A stretch of DNA of 64,000 nt from Sipunculus nudus (Eukaryota > Annelida > Sipuncula > Golfingiida > Sipunculidae), in NCBI GenBank assembly GCA_026874595.1, contig CM049306.1:21199019-21263018 (forward strand), written 5' to 3'. Shown one piece after another: positions 60,901-64,000 of this stretch. How positions within the stretch are numbered: position 1 is the first letter of the stretch; the number at the start of each line of letters is the position of its first letter. The position numbers and the translations under genes were made by a program. Below the pieces are notes generated by a model that searched no databases, was not told where the DNA came from, and saw only the letters and a list, made by a program, of their open reading frames with translations.

Positions 60901-61278
60901 TTAGCTCAGCTGACTGTAAGTCATCTGAGGTATAGGTATGACGCTTTGTCCGTCCTGCTGTTTGTTAGCAGGGCACAAATAGTAAGCGCTGAACCTAGAA
61001 GCCTGTAACTGAAAACCCATGAAGGTCTATAAAAAATCTCCTTGGATACCTGATATTAGGTCACTGCGACCTATATCCTCCAATCTATGGGGCTTGGAAG
61101 TAGCCCCCCAGAATTGTAAAAAATTTGTTACAAAATCTCCAATAACTTGATAATTAATGCATGGATTGTCATGAAACTTGCCTTTAATATTGACCATGAC
61201 TAGTTGTGTCAGTTCCCGGAAAAGTGGTGGCGCCACCTGTATTTTTTCTTATTTTTACGAATATTTTGTCTATTTTTT
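60901..61278 (+). mobile_element. Family C element, truncated (copy C4)
   Basis: Head TTAGCTCAGCTGACTGTAAG, one internal unit and GGTGGCGCCACC (about 61226). It is cut off by the next head at 61279. Confidence 0.7.
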
Positions 61279-62718
61279 TAGCTCAGCTGACTGTAAGTCA
61301 TCTGAGCTATAGCCATAACTCTTTGTCCGTCGTCCGTCCGGCTGTCTCTCCGTTAACAAGGCACAAATAGTAACAACTGGACCTGAAATCTTCTAACTTA
61401 ACATCCAGAGAGGTCCATGAAAAATCTCCTTGGAAACCTGGAATTAGGTCTCTGTTACCCATATTCTTCAAGCCATGGGGTTCTGAAATACCCCCCAGAA
61501 TAATGAAAAATTTGATACAAAAGCTCAAGTATCCGAACAACTAATGCATTGATCGCCATGATTCTTAGCATGGATATTGATCATGGAGTGTTTCATCAGT
61601 TTCTGCAGACTGGTGGTGCCACCTGTATTTTTTAAATTTTTTTATGATTTTTTTTTCTATTTTGAGACCTTAAAAGATTCCGTCATCTGTTAACAAGGCA
61701 CAAATCGTAAAGGCTGGACCTGGAATCTTCTAACTTTACATCCAGCGAGGTCCATGAAAAGTCTCCTTGAAAAACCTAGAATTAGGTCTCTGTTACCCAA
61801 ATTCTTTAGGCTATAGGGCTCCAAAGTACCTCCCCAGAATAATAAAAAATTTGATACAAAAGCTCAAATATCTGAACAACTAATGCATTGATCACCATGA
61901 TTCTTTGCATGGATATTCATCATGGGGTGTTACATCAGTTTCTGCAGACTGGTGGCACCACCTGTATTTTTTCAATTTTTTTACGTTTTTTCTTTATTTT
62001 TGAGACCTCCAAAGATGTTGTCATCTGTTAACAGGGCACAAATCCTAACAGCTAGACTAAGAATCTTCTGTCTCAACATGCAGGGAGGACCATGAAAAGT
62101 CTCCTTGGAAACCTGGAATTAGGTCTCTGGTACCCATATTCTTCAAGCTATGGGGCTCCAAAGTACCCCAAAAATAATGAAAAATTTGATACCAAAGCAG
62201 GGCACAAATCATAAACATTGGACCTGGAATCTTCTAACCTAAAATCCAGGGAGGTCTAAAAAAAACTCTTTGGAAATGTGTATTTAGGTCTCTTTTACCC
62301 ATATTTTCTGAGCTACGGGGCTTATAAATGTAAGCACCCCTCAGAATAATTGAAAATTTGATACCAAAGTAGGGCACAAACCATAACCTTTGGGCCAAGA
62401 ATCTTCTTACTTGACATCCTGAAAGTTCCTCAAAGGTCTCCCCAGAAACCTAAAAATGGGTCACAGTGAACTATATTCTCAGAGTTTTGGGGTATGTTTG
62501 AGCACCCTAGAAATAATGCAAAATACACACAAATTGCCAGATTCCTCATGAAAGGCCAGTTGGTTTGTCATCAGATTTGTTGTGCTTATGGGTCTTGATG
62601 AACTTAAGCTAATATGCGTGAACAATGATGCCACCTACATTACCTAAATTAGTTGTCTGTGCAAGGACATAGTGTCAACATGTCAGTCGGCTGAGCGTCA
62701 TGACCCACGGGTCACTTG
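61279..62718 (+). mobile_element. Family C element with tandem units (copy C3)
   Basis: A clean head hairpin (61279-61308) leads into five diverged units carrying AACAAGGCACAAAT, ATCTTCTAACTT, GAGGTCCATGAAAA and TTAGGTCTCTGTTACCC, with palindromes GGTGGTGCCACC (61612) and GGTGGCACCACC (61951). Its 3' end has GGCTGAGCGTCA, GACCCACGGGTC and ACTTG|T. Confidence 0.75.
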
Positions 62719-62787
62719 TTTACAATAAAATGACAACAATCATGTCAGTTTCTCAGATGTGATTCCATCTAGTGTCCCAAAACCTGG

Positions 62788-63650
62788 TATGTTTATTGAT
62801 CACAAGTGAATGCCCAATAGTAATCACCCTGTTTGTCTGTCTGTTCATCTATCTGTCTGTCTGTTCATATGTTTATCCATACAGATTTGTTTCCAGATGA
62901 TAACTCCAGGTTGGATTGACATTAGGATTTCAAACACCACTTACAAATAGTCCACCACTAAAGAAAGAACCTGTATGATTTTTGGGTCAAGAGGCAAAGG
63001 TCAGGGTCACAAGACTCACTTATTTAAAACGATTATGGCTGTATTTTAGCCAAGCTTTTCATCCCAAACTTTCCATCTTGCACATTTAGCTGACTTGCGA
63101 GTATGGGGAGAGCATAAATGAATTTGGGGTCACAAGGTCAAAGGTCAAGGTCACAGGGGCCATCTGTTCACAAGATAGTTTCCAGAAGATAACTCCAGTT
63201 TAGTTGGACATATTGGTTTCAAACTTAACTTATATGGCTCACAAATAAAGTAAGAACCCTGTCGATTTTGATGTCCAAAGGCCAAGGTCACAGGAGCCAT
63301 TTCTTTAAATGCATTATCTGCATTTCATGCCAAACTTTTCATCACAACCCTCCCATCTTCAAGATATTACTCACCTGCTGATAGGGGAAGATTCTTTTCG
63401 ATTTGGGGTAATAGGGTCAAAGTTCAAGGTCACAGGGCCCATCTGTTCCAGATTAGTTTATAGATGTTAATTCTGCAATGGCTAGACAGATTGGCTTCAA
63501 ACTTGATCTATTAATGACCCACATTAAATAAGAAACATTTTGATTTTCAGGGTCCACAGGTCAAAGGTGAAGGTCACAGCACCGTCATTCTGAAAAATTT
63601 CTTCAAAATATCCTCATAGACAAATACAGCTGAGCGTTGAGACCCCTGTT
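62788..63650 (+). mobile_element. Family C element with family B-type repeats (copy C7)
   Basis: Parallel to 5992-7105: TTTATTGATCACAAGTGAATG, CTGTCTGT-rich lead, units with GGTCACAAGGTCAAAGGTCA and GGTCAAGGTCACAGG. The end is CAGCTGAGCGTTGAGACCCC with the second half of the terminal palindrome lost. Confidence 0.7.
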
Positions 63651-64000
63651 TTTTTCTTGAGGCTCTATTGTAGTCATTTGCTTTGATTACAGATGCAGGG
63701 TCCCACTCTAGGTCACTGGAAGTCAGCTATGCCAGGGTTTCTGATTTGTTACAGTCATTGGGGGAGATCCCGTGCTGTGACAGGTGTACAGTTATTCTCA
63801 TATCAATACTCCAATCCCCCCCCCCCCCATCCAAAAATAAATGACTGGTGTCAATCAAAATATGTTCATAGGCAGCTTATCTAAAGAATGGCCATAGTTA
63901 TCATCACAGAATTTGCTGACATTTTAATCTTGTGACCAGTATGCAAGTTTATACTTCTTGTGGCGTAACCCATCCATAAAAACCTACCTCCTGTAATCTA
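63651..64000. other. Intron sequence at the window edge
   Basis: Poly(C) at 63816-63828. No second-finger exon (GFFRR) is present before the end. Confidence 0.45.

Overview
The window looks like an intron-rich, AT-rich animal genome segment, most likely from a mollusc and probably a bivalve. The reasons are one spliced exon of an NR1-type nuclear receptor, no compact coding, abundant poly(C)/poly(G) runs, and many non-autonomous rolling-circle (Helentron/HINE-like) elements with internal tandem repeats and CCG microsatellites, a style common in molluscan genomes. The taxonomic call is inference. No bacterial-style genes, operons, rRNA, tRNA genes or CRISPR arrays are present.

Host coding content is very small. 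The only convincing host coding sequence is a 120-base exon at 60221-60340 (+) encoding the first zinc finger of a nuclear receptor DNA-binding domain. It has a clean 3' splice site before it and a GT donor right after the first finger. The rest of the DNA-binding domain and the ligand-binding domain lie beyond the window. Most of the window is therefore intron or intergenic DNA around this gene.

The mobile content dominates. 1-1130: 3' part of a family B HINE-like element. 2250-4352: a decayed Tigger/pogo transposon with TA target duplication and a broken CENP-B-type transposase. 5992-7105: family C element. 8520-11545: a TIR element carrying a nested full-length family B element (8825-11338). 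12560-13795: 21-bp minisatellite. 14281-15833: possible hAT-like element. 16898-17720: TIR element. 20270-20463 (-): tRNA-derived SINE. 23283-23625: minisatellite. 27411-28210: another hairpin-headed repeat. 28871-30612: family A. 32521-34498 and 34510-34873: two elements made of stacked short palindromes. 35515-37433: long TIR element. 38973-40350 and 45192-46584: two copies of one 1.4-kb TIR element in opposite orientation. 41465-42310: 31-bp minisatellite. 48002-54165: a family C element split by two nested family A elements (49048-50535, 51513-53535). 54170-55906: family B. 56649-58267, 59865-60200, 60901-61278, 61279-62718 and 62788-63650: family C or related sequences, which flank the receptor exon on both sides.

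The recurring theme is that families A, B and C share one architecture: a 5' terminal hairpin, often followed by GGATACTATG and a CCG microsatellite; an internal array of about 280-290 bp dimeric units; a short inverted copy of the 5' end near the 3' end; and a 3' hairpin followed by CTAG-T or CTTG-T. Family A arrays carry the palindrome GGTGGCGCCACC twice per unit, and family B/C arrays carry the nuclear-receptor-like direct repeat AGGTCA-A-AGGTCA. These arrays lie in the same locus as a nuclear receptor gene.
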